A stretch of DNA of 64,000 bases from Patagioenas fasciata (GCF_037038585.1 NC_092520.1:190444604-190508603), one strand, 5' to 3'. Numbered from the stretch's first letter, positions 36,501-49,900 are shown. Program-made: numbers and translations. The notes: generated by a model not told the origin, from the sequence alone.

Positions 36501-39500
36501 CGGCTGCCCAAGCCATGCTAGGGGACACTCCCCTCTGCTCACGTGAGCAGGGGAAACTGGACGTGCTCGAGCTCATTTTTGCTGCCTCTTAAACAGCTCA
36601 AAAGACAAGAGTCAAGTAAGTTTTCAAACAATAAGAAACAACCCATGGGAATGGCCTAAAACCACCAGAAAAAATCCCCAAACAACCTAAACTATTCCCT
36701 TTTATCCACATCAACCTTAAATTTCACATGATTTAGGTCTATGCTATTACAAGGTTTCTGAGATATCAAACCCCAGCTACTTTGATAACTCACCAGTTCA
36801 GCAGAGAGTTCAACTCGTTGGGTACAGCCTAAACCCTGTAGACTTTGGCATCTTGCCTGCGGCTACACACATTTTAAACCACAACCACCCTGCCTCATGC
36901 AATAGTGTATAAATATCACAGCTGCAGGGATATAACAAGGATAAGATTTCCAAAGCTGAAAGACTCTCTGTGACAACAGTGCTAAAAGGTTTAAGTGGGT
37001 TCAAATGCTCCATTACCAGGCCCAGTCAAAAAAAAATATATTGGAAAGAGAAGAGCGGATCACTAAGGAGAAGAAATAAGAAGGTGGCTCAGGAAACAGG
37101 TAACATGTAACACTGATTTAGCAAGATTCAGTAAGATTCGAAAAATAATTTGATATTTATCAGTCAACCCAATAAAATATTTTGAAAGTGTTATAAACCT
37201 GCTATTTCAAGGCAATCTGTGACCATTTGACATTAAAATGAACCATTATGAAGGGACAGATCAGCTTCTTACTAGGGAGCTTCCTGCATCTTAATTTTTA
37301 ACATCCACTCTGCTCATTATCAATTAAGAGATATTATTTTGCGTGGGCCTTGGATTGCCCAGAACATAACTGTAAGATATTTTTATTATATTTTCATCAG
37401 TCAAAAAGTGCTTAGTGGAAACAAGGAAAAACATGAAACTAGGAATATTGAGGGTCTAAAGGAAAAACACCAAGGCAGAAAAGATGAAATTAATGCACTA
37501 AAGATAAAATCATTGAAATTGGGAAAAATGGCAGGTAATGAATTATTTTAATCCCACACTTGGGATTTTTTAAATGTTGTCATATAACCTGAAAGACTGT
37601 TAACTTGAAAAAGTAGGCTGTTTATTCTTTCCCATCAGTACCACATTGTAGGTGGCAGTTTACTACAAGCAGCTACTGTGGCTGTCAACATTATACCATT
37701 CCCTCCCATTTCTTCCTGAACTTCTTCCTTTTAAAACTGGGCTTGTAGGTAAATTCATATGTGTGATGAAAGTAGTCTGATGGCTGGACCAAATGCTTTG
37801 CAGACGAGCTACACATCCATACCTCGATGAATGAGAAAATCATAAATTGAGCACCTGCTTTGTGTTATTACAGTTACAGAGTAGATTCTTGATTCTACAA
37901 TACTATTATTCTCACTCAAGAGATAAATAACTTGTTAGAAATTGAATTAGCAATTAAAAACTGAGGTCCTAATTGTAGGTTTGATCATGATGTGCTTATC
38001 TGACTCCAGCAAGTTGAATATCTTTCTAAATCTGAGTTCTCTCATCACAGGATGGCAATAGTTCTGTATATATGAATCATGTCACTATTACAAGATATAA
38101 CAAAATTATTACTGTAAAAGAGTTGTGTGGAAAGTGTTAACACAAACTAGCATTTGGGGTAGGAACATGAACTGAGTTGCAGACAGCACAGCTCCCAGGG
38201 GAGCAGCTCCCCCTCCTTCCTCTGCCTGTTGCGTACCTAAAATACAGCGACCTCCTTGTGAGTACGCTGCTTCTGTGCACTCGGTGAGTGCACCTTATCC
38301 TGCTTATCTCAGGAACTTCTGTATAAAGCTTCCACGTAACAGCAACAAAGCAGCGGTGTGACACCCTCAGGAGGGTCTGATTTAAACGCTAAAAAAGGAA
38401 AACTTCCAGACTTCCTCTCTCCACTAAAATTACTCAGGCTCTTCTGGGCACTTGAGCTACTTTTTTCCACCAAATTCCAGAATGACCTCCTAGAAGTTCT
38501 GCAAAACCACTCAGTAGCACCATTCTCCTCTATTCTCATACAGTTTATATACAAACAAAAAAAAAATATAAAGCTTAAATAATGCTGCTTTAAGTATGAA
38601 GGAAAACATTAAGCAAATTTTATGTCAGTGAAAGATTTAATTTTTCATAACCTCATATCTACTAGAGTGTTTTCCATCCTCTTCAAAACAGCCAAGGAAA
38701 TTCATTGATGGCATAAAGGTGAACTGCTATCAAATACAATGTTGCTACTAATTTTAATTTTTAATAGTAAGGAGGATGTAGGTTAAACCAGAATTTAAAA
38801 GTTGGGAGTTTTTTTCCACATCATTCATACCCCTCTTGGTTAGGCTTTGAAGCCTTATCATCATTTCCTTGACACATTTTCCTTAATATTGGTATGCCAA
38901 AAATATCCCCCTGGAGCAACTCCAGAAAATACCTACGTTTAGACTGTCCATGTCAGAGAACAGAATTTGCCAGCAGTGCTTCAGAAGAAAATTGGATCTA
39001 CTTCCAGGATCCCCGAAAATATAAGCAGATCTCAAGTTCTTCTGTGAGTACTGGTAAATCCAGGATACTGTCACCAGATTTGCAGCCACAGGTTTGGTAA
39101 ATACAAGATACTGTCTGAATTCGTGACTACAGGGAGCAGCAGACTCCAAAGTCAGGTTGAGTCCCCTCTTCCTCGGTCCTGGCTTTCTGGCAGCGCACCA
39201 TCAATGGATGTAGATTGGCAGGAGATCTGCTCAGCAATTGCTTCAGCAACTGTCACTGGAGTTATGAAATCCAGGAAACTCACTTGGAAACTACACTGAC
39301 TTTCCTCTGAATTTTCAGTAAGGATGGAAGAGATTGTGCCTTCCAGGTCCTACCTCTCCATTTTTTATGTATTTGTGCACATGTAGAGTGTTAATGAAAG
39401 AGTGTGGTTCTGTGTTATGCAGCTATTCTAAAGATAATATTAAGGGGAAGCTTTGGAATCATTACACATTTGTGAGGTCTGTTTGTGATGTCTTTGCCAC

Positions 39501-41864
39501 CTTGTCATTACTGGATGCACTTTAATTGCTGTCCTCATCATGTGTGAACTCAGCCTGCCAGGTCTAAATTAGCAACGGATGTGTGTACTTTCAGGCTATA
39601 CATACTGAAATGAAAAATAACACTGAGAACAGCAATAATATTACACCTCTGGACAAAAGGTGGGTTGGGACTTTCGGGGACTATGTATGGGAGAAGGGGC
39701 ATCTCTCTTTTCCTCTCTAATTTCCCCTACCAGCCTGACCTTATTGAGAGCTTAAGATTCATCTGCTGAGACACCATCTCATGCAGAGATGCTGCAGGGT
39801 CCCCTATAAGTGGAGCAAGAGTGTAAGGATCCCTGCCCTGAAGTCAGAGGTGTCACTGCACCTGTGTCCTCACACCCTCTCCCACTGACGGTACAGTGGT
39901 CTCACAGATCTCATGGTGCTACAGCTCTGCTCACGAACCACTGTTTTGCTGGGGAGGGGGACATGAGCAGGGCTCCCCGCCAGACCTTCCCTGCTGCCCA
40001 AGCAAGGTGGCTCACACAAGCATTGTTACCTGTGGGCCGAGGAGGAAGGGAGTGGAGGCAGAGAAAAGGGGTATAGGATGGCTGGGCTGGGTCAAGCGTC
40101 CCAAGGCACAAGCCCAGTTTTGCAGATGGGGCAGCGTCATGCTATCAGTTCCAAATAACCCTGGCAGCGCATAGAGCTGCGCAGAGAACTGTGATACCGC
40201 TGTGCTATCAGAGTATTGCCCCGCACTGACTGTGTCACCTGTAAGTGAGCACAGGGCAATTCGCAGCTGCTGGTTGAGGAGCAGTTGTGACCTTTAGACT
40301 CACTTCAAGGTTCTGCTGGCATGTGATCTCTGAAAACAGACTGGGTACTTCCTCAGAAAAGATTGTCACAGCCAAAACATATAAACCTTGATGACAAAAC
40401 CTAACACTGACACAGTTCCAGTTGCTTCAGTTCAAAAACTCAGCATGTTCCCAGTTCCTGAGGCTGACAAACACCATCGTGCAGCCAGGCACTGGGGTGG
40501 ATCAGAAGTACATTTGTTGCATTAGAAGTGCAGAACTTGCACTTGGTCACCGAACATGATAAATTTCAAGGCTGAAGGGATAACCTGACTCAGAGAACAT
40601 GGGAGATTTTTCTGTTTGGATGGTGGGTTTATCTGTGCTCATGTTTTAAGATAAGGGCATAATGGTCAGTAGGACAGGTGGGACAATGAAGTCTGCTGTG
40701 GGGTGTTAATACTTTCATGTCTCTGCTGGGCATCAAAAGTTCCAGGAGAAGGAAAATAATTTGAAAAGTGGTGACTTGTTTGGGAGAGGTTAACTTTGCA
40801 TGTACTTCTATCTAGTAAATAAGATGTCAGACCTTGATTATAGCAAGAGCACTATCCACTAACTTTTTAAAGAGATAGCTGGTCTATCTCTGTAGCATAC
40901 TATCTGTCAAGTGTTCTGTTTATTCACACAGATTCTGCACAACAAGATATTTTTTCCTTATCTTAGAGTGAATCAATAAAATATACTCTGTCAAGATCAC
41001 ATTAATCATCATTAAACAGTAAATTACTAAATGTCCAGTCAGGAAATACCACTCAGCTTAGACACGTTTCCTTCTCTTTTCTTTTAACAACAGTTTATTG
41101 TCTTCTTTTTTTAAAATAGAAAAATATGGGGGTTTTAGTATGAATAGCCACAGATAGCCCCACCTTGGTCAGAGAAAGCAAGATAAGCAGTAATTCTAAT
41201 TTATCTTCCCTGATTTATAGTAAATTTGGATGATGCAGGTTTGACACTTGACTTGGGTTGGAATCTAGTTCACTGCCTCTGCATCACACTCGTGCAGCTG
41301 TCTGTCACAGGAGGAATGGTCTCCAGGCAGAGAGGGCTCTGAAGCACCAGCGAATTAGAATTACAAACTTTAGAAACCTTTGGTAAAATTCAATACATTT
41401 TGGTAAATCAGCAAGATATTTCAAAATACTGTGTCCCTTTACAGTTTGCAAAGTACAGAGCTTGCAAAGCAATTTTATTTCCCTTCCTAGTAGCCAACTG
41501 ACTTGTACGCATGCACATAGCTCTAGACTGGAGATAACTCCTGTATAGAAAAACTCCTGTATGTGCTGCTTTTGCCCAGAGGGGAGACTATTGCTAGAGG
41601 GAATAAAAAAGAGAGATGGTGTAAAAGGCAGATGGGAAGCTGAGAGGCAGGAGAAGGGAAGGGGCTGAGGGATCTGTGGGGAGCCAGGCTGCAACAGCCG
41701 GACAGGAGATTCAGGGACTGTGGGCCATGGGGGAGTGGTTGTAAGGGAAGCAGATGGGGACAGTGGCAAATGCAGGATGAAGACACAAACACATAGTAAA
41801 CCAAACTTCTCTACAATCAGATGGCCACAGGAAAATGTGGTTTTCTTACAGTCACTGCTAGAGA

Positions 41865-41945
41865 TTGAACTGGATGATCTCAAGTAGTCCTTACAATTTA
41901 TATTTTGAACTGGATGATCCCAAGAAGTCCCTTAAAGTTTATATT
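41865..41945 (+). repeat. tandem 40-bp duplication of a CR1-like tail
   Basis: TTGAACTGGATGATCTCAAG at 41865 and TTGAACTGGATGATCCCAAG at 41905 begin two neighbouring units of about 40 bases, which stay similar through AGTCCTTACAATTTATATT and AGTCCCTTAAAGTTTATATT. GGATGATC...AGTCC resembles the last bases before the CR1 tail. Tandem identity is clear; CR1 origin is likely but unproven. Confidence 0.6.
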
Positions 41946-43557
41946 TTTTACCATCAGCCCTCCAAATTGCAACTGTTTCACTTTACAGGAGTGTATATGA
42001 TCAAAGGGTTTTCCTAACTGCTTAATGGTTATTGTAGCAAAAAAATGTAGAAAAGATGTGATGCCAGCATACAGGAATGCAACAGAGAAATAATTTATTT
42101 ATGATGAAATATATAAAATATTATACAAATAGGACTGGGATTTTTGAAATCAATATTTTTCTAATTTAAAAGTTATGTTAATTGTTATTAGAACATAATT
42201 TTATGGAGCTTCTAGAAAAAATCACATTTAAAAACTTAGGACCAAAAGCTCCATACCAATAAAAAATAAAAATAATTAAAAAAAAAAAAAGAAAGAGAAG
42301 AAGCTAGTTAAAAGAACTGGCAGGAAAAAATAATTTCAGAGTGGGTGATAAATGCATACAGTAGATTAAGAAGCACATAAATACATGGCTGCTAGTTCAT
42401 GGCTTTGAATTAACTTTAGTAGGTGGAGTCAGGAAGCAGCAATAAGGATAAAACAAACCATGTGTCCTGGACTAATTAGATAATACTCTAACACAGCCCA
42501 CACAGTTTTGGCTGGTTCAGACCTGCTTCACAGCCGGTTCCCCGTGTCCCAATGTCATCCTCCATCCATTTCCCTCACTCCAGACTAAGTTCCTCTGCAA
42601 CCACAAGCAGATGTTCTCCAAACTAAAATTCAGAACAGAGAACACAAGCTGTATCAAAAGGTTTAAATAGCTCATTGGGTCATATGGCATCTGCCCAGAA
42701 CTGGTGATGCTTCGGAGACTCTTTAAGAGCAGGCAAATGAGCACAAGTAGAACGGAGACATAATTTTATAGATCTAAATGTACCACAGCCTATTCTCTTC
42801 AAATACCTCAGCACATCCATGGGGAAAAAGACAGAGGGAACACCACACTTGTGTGATTATTTCTCTACATGTTGTACTCTTAAAAATGTACATCTGTCAC
42901 CTGAAATGATTGATTGCGCTCTTCACTTAGAACTATTGTCAGTCAACAAGAACTATTTCCCTAATTTACAACGGTGTCAAATTAAAGTCTTTACAGAGCT
43001 GTCATTTTATCCAGATTATTTTTAGTGCAGGTGTTTCACTTACACAAAAGGAAGCAGCAATGTATTGTGATCACAGAGGACTTGGAAGTCCAGAGTGCCA
43101 GCACCAGCTCACCATCAGGTGCTTGCTGACTCATTGTCGTTTAATGTGTAAAATGAGTAACTGACAATTGTTAAGGTAGGGGTTGATAAGTGTGTCTCAC
43201 TTGAAGTTAAAAGGAGTGGACAAATGCTGTCCTAATGAATACTGATGCTGACTTTGGAGCCAGTTGGTTAATACTGCTAAAGCATTAGGAAATTTGGATG
43301 AAATGTATGGGGATTTATTAACATCAATATTTTGCGCCTTCTTCTGCGGATGAAATCACTGCAGACCTACAGGTTCCTCCTCTTGCAGCCCCCGCAGCTC
43401 CCGGACCCCCGTTAACGTCTCTCGCTGCCGCTCTCAGCGCTTCTCATCGCAGAGGAAAGGGGCAGCATCGCCGCGGGTCTGGCGAGCAGCTGCACCCGTC
43501 CCTGTCTCGGCACACGGAGCTGCGCGGAGCGGCGCGGAGCCCCCACGCTCTCGCCGC

Positions 43558-43595
43558 GCCCCGCCCCGGCCCGCCCCGGCGCCCGGGCGGCCAAT
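43558..43595 (+). promoter_or_regulatory. GC boxes and CCAAT box of WNT16 promoter
   Basis: Overlapping CCGCCCC/CCCGCCCC elements at 43560-43578 are Sp1/KLF-type sites. They are followed by GGCCAATG, with CCAAT at 43591-43595. The cluster lies about 290 bases before the WNT16 start codon. Assignment is by motif only. Confidence 0.5.
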
Positions 43596-43884
43596 GCGAG
43601 GCCGGGAGAGGCAGAGCCGGGGAAAACATCAAACCCAACTTTCTCACCTTGAAGGGAATCGAGCGCTCCCAATGCTTCCCCTCCTGCCGTCTTCCCTGCC
43701 AGTCCGTCCTCTTCGGGAGGGCTCTCCGACGGCCCGGGTTGCCCCTGCCAGCTGCCCCCTGCCCCCCGAGGAGGAGAGGGCCGAGTAGGGGGGGCACCAC
43801 TGACAACCGTCCCCCTTGGTCCCTGCTGGCTGGGGAGCCGGGCGGCGGGCCAAAGGCGGTGCGGCGAGGCTCGATGCAGCGGCC

Positions 43885-43973
43885 ATGGGGCGCGGGGCCC
43901 CCCTCGGACCGCGCCTGCTGCGGGCAGTGCTGCTGCTCGCCCTCTGCCGCCCCGCCGCCTGCGGCACCTGGAT
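43885..43973 (+). CDS. WNT16: WNT16 exon 1, signal peptide
   Basis: GCCATGG start, then [20 protein letters not shown] and CRPAACGTW, ending in two bases of a split Met codon at GGAT|GTGAGT. The hydrophobic core [11 protein letters not shown] followed by small residues is a normal signal peptide. It lies inside the CpG island. Confidence 0.93.
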
Positions 43974-46900
43974 GTGAGTAGCCGGGCGCGGGAGGGAGGG
44001 CTGCGCGGCGCCCGTCCCCTCGTGTCCGCCGGGGCCCGACGCTGACCAGAGCGCTGCTTCTGCAGGTGGCTGGGCATCGCCGCCGCCGGCGGGCCGGAGA
44101 AGCCGGGCTGTGCCAGCCCACCGCTGACCCGCCGGCAACAAGACCTGTGCAAGCAGAAGCCGGAGCTGGTGCCCGCCATCCGGGAGGGAGCGCGGCTGGG
44201 GCTCCAGGAGTGCCGCAGCCAGTTCCGACACGAGCGCTGGGACTGCCGCCCCCCGCCCGCAGCCCGCCGCGGACCCGCCGCCCCCTTCGGGCGCCAGCTG
44301 AGCAGCGGTGAGTGTCCGCCCCGGCGGGGCCACCGGCCCGCAGGTGCTCCCGCCGGGGCAGGGTGGGGCGCGAGGCTCCCTGGCTCCGGAGGGGTCCCGC
44401 GGGGCGGGCGGCGGAGCCGGGACTCCAGCGGGCCGGGCGGAGGGACCGGCCGGGCGGAGGGACCGGCCGGGCGGAGGGACCGGCCGGGCGGAGGGACCGG
44501 CCGGGCGGAGGGACCGGCCGGGTGGAGGGACCGGCCGTCCCGCCGGCTGGGCCGGGCAGAGGAGCGCCGTCGTGGCGGGTGGTTACCGCATCCGCCCCGG
44601 GAGGCTGACACAGGTACGCGAAATACACCGAGCAGACAAAACCTGACATTGTGTTTCCAAAATTATTGTTGCTTATTGCAATTTTTTGCTTAATACGTCC
44701 GTGGATGACAGTGCCTTTAACTAGATGTACTCAACTGTGTTGAAACGTTGTTATTTTTATACTGATGCTAGGTTTATCCCCTTATAATTACTAAATGAGT
44801 AGGGTAATGACACACAGCATTTCGAAAAGGTCACTCGATTGCAAGTAAAAATCTGCTTACAGCACCATATGCGATGTGAAGTACTTTAAAATGTATCATA
44901 TACGCTGAATTAGGTGGTATTACTGAACACAGCAAGACAAAACTGCTTTCGTTCTGTGAACTAATAATGGAATTGCCGAAATTTATACTGAAATAGGGAC
45001 GTTTTGTTTGTATCAAATAGCCACACCAAAGGTCTTGAACCTACAAGGTTTTTTTGAGCACTCTGCTCAATGATTTTGGCATACCCATGAGTGTGAACTT
45101 ACATATTGTGGTACTTCATTTTGTGTTTGTGCAATCTTCACTTTATACTACAATGCAACAGTGAAAAAAACCCCAAACATTAATCATAAAATCAGGAAAA
45201 AAAAAAAAAAGACGCATATTCCAACCAGAAAAGAAAAAAAAAGAAACAGAAAATAAATAAACAAACAAAAAACAGGAAAAACAGGAAGCAGTTTACCCTA
45301 CTCAATGTAACCATATATATCATATGTTACTCCTGCTGTTCAATGGGAAGGACTGTTCCTGGAGACCCATAAATGAGTGGCACTGCTAACCTATGAAGCT
45401 TCACTAGTATGTCCTGTGGAAGCATTTTATGATGGTACCAGCACCCCAGACTAACACAAACAGGAGAAACAAACAGGAACTTTCCTACCCATGAGCATAA
45501 ACTTGGGAGACTGGAAATAACAACTTGTTTTTCCAACAGTAAAAATTAGCACAGTGAAATTTTAGGATCAGTTAATGGTGAGGCATTAATTTTCAGTTTG
45601 CTTAGAGAGTATAACTTGCTTAACACGGTTTAAAGGTCTGTGCCACATTATGCCAGAAGTCTCAGAGAATGGGACTGGCTTAAGAGGCCCGGGCAGGTCC
45701 CTCCATGACTCTTAAGAGATATAGTACAACAGTTAAAGCCTTTTTATACTGCTGACTTTCCCATGGAAAACGGAAAAGCACATGGCCTAAATATCCTTGT
45801 GCCATCCTGATTTCTGCCTGTGTTAAGATTCTTGTGGCTGTTTGCAACCTTTGTGAATTAGAACAACCTCAATGTTTGCTAAATTTAGCATGAGGTAAGT
45901 TCTGGCCCTGTACCAAAGTAACCCAGAATCGTGACAGCTTCAGGTTCCTCCTCCGAGATCTGAACTAACCTTTTCTTCTTCCTCAAATCAATATGAATAG
46001 TGAAAAGCAGAGTGGACATTAAGGGGTTTGAGGTGTGGTCTGTTTGGGATTTGATTTTTTTTAATTATTAAAACTTAATTGGCTTGAAAGTTTCTGTGGC
46101 AAATAAAGTTTCCAACCAGATTTAGGAAGGACTTACCAAAAATCACAAGGTACAAGCAGCCAGAAACAGCACCATTAATAGCATGGTCATATGAAAAAGC
46201 CCTGAAGTCTTTTTTGAACAATTTAACACTACAGACCAAGTTGTGATGACTTTACACTTGTAAATGTTCCCTTTTAATAATAGTCTTGGCTTGTAAAATC
46301 ACTTCCTACAGCTCTGCTGGGAAGGCGATCAGAAGGAGTTATGAAGTAACATATTTGTGCCGTGCTTTTGTAGGCACGAAGGAGACCGCGTTCATATACG
46401 CAGTGACATCAGCGGGCCTTGTGCACTCGGTGACGCGATCGTGCAGCGCAGGAAACGTGACTGAGTGCTCCTGCGACACGAACCTGCAGCACGGGGGCTC
46501 GGCCAGCGAGGGCTGGCACTGGGGCGGCTGCTCCGATGATATCCACTACGGAATGGCCTTCAGCAGGAAGTTCCTGGATGTGCCCATTAAGAACGTAACG
46601 GGCAAGAGTGGGAGTGGGCTGGTGGCGATGAACCTGCACAACAACGAGGCTGGGAGACAGGTACGTATCACTATTAGGAAATTGGAGCAATTACTTGTTC
46701 GCCTTCTTTGACAAAATGACATCAACCAAACAAGGCCTGTCCTTGTCTGCAGGTACAGGTGGGGCCAATGGCAAGAACTGCACTAACACGACCAAAGCAA
46801 ACATGTACAAACTCAGAATCAGAGCTGTTTGTAACTTAATAACTAAACTCCACAATCAAAATAAAATCCACAAAATAAGAATTAGATCTGGAGAGTTAAC

Positions 46901-49900
46901 CAGAGTAATCTCTAATAGATATTTGATATCTGATAGATATTTGATATTCTGTAGAAAACTTGAAATAGTCTTGTTATCAGAATAATACATTAGCAGTTTT
47001 TTCACTTGTTATCTATCTGTTATATTCTGTTATTATAATGACCTGCATTTTTAATTCTCTCTAATACTGAATGAGCAGGCAGACAGGACATGAGACATCA
47101 TTACCCATCCACAGCCTGGGGTCAACATCTGAGAGCAGAAATCCAAAACTGTTCAGAGAGGAAATTGAGTGCTAACTTTTCTTTTAAAAGATGGGGTGGA
47201 AATGGCACTACTGTTTTAAAGTAACTCACCAGATAAGTGAGATGAGCCTGGCTTCGCATAGCTCTTCTTCAGGCCAGGGGATTTCAAACCCATGATTGCA
47301 GAAGAAATTGTTCATGGGTTTGTGACGTTGGGTCCTCCTGTCCTTTTCTTCTGGGGGTGATAAATAGGAGTACGAACGGCCAACACAGGGAAACGTGAGT
47401 CTGTAATCTAGCACTTGGGGCTCACATCTGGAATGATGGAGACTTGGATTCTGGTTCTTGCTTTAAAATTAGTTTCTCTCCTTTACCTTGGAGTTTTTAA
47501 CTTCATAGGTGTTTAATGGCTCTCTCTGGTCCTGTAAGTCTTTAAATCTGCTCCACTCAGTGACACAGCTGTAACTGAAGAAAAGAGATGGAGAATCTCT
47601 GGTTTTGTCTGCACATATTGATCACACTTGTTGGACTCCAATGTAATGTGGTAATTTCCTGTAGCCAGAAGCAGCATCAGTGGGTTTTACTGAAAACAAC
47701 TTTCCTATCAGGAATAGCCATAGTAAGCCATTTTATGATAAGAGCCATAGTGGTACCATTGCAACCTATTTTGAATTAAACCTATTTTTACAGTTTACAA
47801 GGTAATATATTATATTTAGTTAAGTTATATAGCTGGAAAGACAGAAAATCTTTCATGGACATAGACCCTTTTCAGGACTGGAGTGAGAGAAGCAAACTTT
47901 AAGACTAAGCAAATGCTGAAAACAGTTACAGTGAGTTTAATTAGATGCCAGGCAGCTAAATCATCTCCAAGAAAATCGGGTTGGTATTGTACAGTAGGGA
48001 TCTTAATAAGAGCAATAGGAAATTAAGTGGTTATTTTCTTAGGGAAAGACCAAAGTGTCATTTATCATGTTTGTAGGGAGAGATAGTTAAGGGAGGAGAT
48101 AACAATCTCCAGAAAATTCTCTCTCTTGATTTCATGAATTTTTAATGTACAGTACATACATGTTGTTTTTTTTAAAAAAAATTTTAATAGTCATGTTTTT
48201 CATTAGACGGTGTCATTTCCTTGGATTAGGATGAGAGCAGAAGTGTAGGGAGAAAAATTGCAAGGCCCCAGAGAAACTTCAAAAAGAGAGTAATGATTTC
48301 TGTCTTCAGGTGGCAGTGACACGGGTCTTCTCTTTGATACCCTGTTCTCTTTTCTGCCTTTAGCTTTATGTTAGCAGCAGCAGTATTTTGCTGTCCTTTT
48401 GACTTTAGTGACAGTAATCACTTATGGTCTTCCAGCACCATCCTTGTACTCACCACTTGTTGCTGACTGTGTGCCAGCACAACTGTCTGGGGTCTTCCTC
48501 TGTGAACTGTACCAAGGAACCGTTCAACTTGAAAAAAAGCACACACACAACACAGACACACACACAGACACGCAAACACACACACACACACAGCCTAGAA
48601 GAGACACTTTTCTTTTGGAGTTGATTTATTTAAATTTGGGTTGGTTCTCTGGTCTCACCTATAGCAGCCACACAGAGAATTGTGCTGCCAATGTCATAGG
48701 GACAGGCCTGACTGGCAAAAGGGAAGAGTGCATTCAACCAGAGATAATTTGGATCCTGTCAAAAATACCATTTATGGAAAGTGAAGACTTTCTCCAATCA
48801 CTTGTAGCTTTAGCTCACTGTTTGAAAAAATGTTATATTCATGAAAGTATATTAATAGTTGATTCTGAGTCCACATATTTAATGTCATGCAACCGCAGTA
48901 TCTTCTATTACTATTCATGATGAGTGGTACTTCTTACTACACATAACTTAATGAAAGCAGAGTTTTAGGCTAGGTTATCAGTCTCTGGGAATGCAGTAGA
49001 ATCTGGCCCAACAGGATCCATTAGGTCTTGAAGACCTTTCAGGATTTCAGGTATGTGACGATACTGAGCTCTCCAACAAGGCCCTCAAAATACACAGTCA
49101 CAGGCACATTTGGTGCACACGATACATGTGCTCATTCCTTTTGCAAGACGCTTTACTCTGTTGTTTTGGTTTGGTTTTAATCCACTGGAATCCTGAAAGG
49201 CTGGGAGATCCTTATTTCACCGGTTTTTATCAATGGTGTATTTGTTGTCCATTATCTTGGAAGAAAATATGCAGAGTATTTAGTCAGCTTTCATGCATAA
49301 ATATTTTGTAAGTTATTGGCAAACTGTAGGATAAAGCAAATATTTTGTCCACTGTCCAGAGTGAAAGAGAATGTTTATTGCCGAGATTTCTAGCAGTGAC
49401 ATTAGCTGAAGTAAAGTTTAGCAGAACTCTGGGTTTTTCTAGTTTCAAAATCTTTAACTAGGAGATGTTAGAAAATATTGACTTTCATGTTTTGGGACTT
49501 ACAAGAAGAATGTTTCGCAATACATTTTGATACCTTATGACCTTTTGTAATAAGTAATATAATGTTCCTGGTTCTGTGCCTTGCAAGAGCAGTCTTCCAG
49601 GAAGAATACTTCTGTGTTCGTTTGGAGTTACTAATGGAACTGGTATGTGCAGAATTCTCTTGTTCCTTTCCCATTTACATATAAAATTATACATTTCTAC
49701 ATCTCATAGTTAAATCCAAGATATATCAATTTCAAAACAGTAAGAATCCTTTGACTGAGTTGTTCACTGTTTAGGTTACTAACCTGAACCTCAGAAGATC
49801 CAGATTTCATTCCTTATTCTGACACAAGATAAATGTTCATCATCTTTTAGCATTTAAATGTACTTAGACATGCCTATGTGAGTTGGGGACCTTGGCTCCT

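Larger units (their letters stand above)
24601..43379. other. intergenic DNA between CPED1 and WNT16
   Basis: About 19 kb with no supportable protein or RNA gene on either strand. Seen inside: AAAAC run at 25203-25234, poly-T at 25725-25742, a T/G-rich TTTG tract at about 26031-26142, a CCA run at 30567-30582, G+C-richer patches at about 36140-36600 and 39780-40270, a tandemly doubled CR1-like tail at 41865-41945, and an A-rich stretch at about 42263-42300. Open frames of up to 192 codons look like chance. Confidence 0.65.
43380..44600. promoter_or_regulatory. WNT16: CpG island over WNT16 promoter and exons 1-2
   Basis: Sequence changes sharply from A+T-rich to dense in CpG at about 43380 and back at about 44600. 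It covers the presumed 5' UTR, exon 1, the 92-base intron 1, exon 2 and the start of intron 2. No TATA box is evident, so dispersed CpG-island initiation is likely. The start site cannot be fixed from sequence; I infer it lies between about 43600 and 43870. Confidence 0.85.
44308..46373 (+). other. WNT16 intron 2, 2066 bases
   Basis: Begins in the CpG island, with a 17-bp minisatellite at 44435-44536, then becomes A+T-rich with an A-rich stretch at about 45198-45285. No exon-like segment is seen. Confidence 0.85.

Noticed and set aside
36120..36592. G+C-richer patch with open frames of 96 and 123 codons
   Set aside because: No family signature, no splice pattern and no repeat match I can name; probably chance.
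41305..41883. Minus-strand open frame of 192 codons upstream of WNT16
   Set aside because: Low-complexity Ser/Pro/Leu content from a purine-rich strand; no recognisable domain and no promoter or splice support.
43412..44649. Two overlapping antisense open frames of about 400 codons across the WNT16 CpG island
   Set aside because: G+C-rich sequence has few stop codons. Both frames are dominated by Pro/Arg/Gly/Ala, run through the minisatellite, and are shadows of WNT16 exons 1 and 2.
48399..48920. Open frame of 173 codons in WNT16 intron 3
   Set aside because: It runs through the CA microsatellite (Thr-His repeat) and has no domain.
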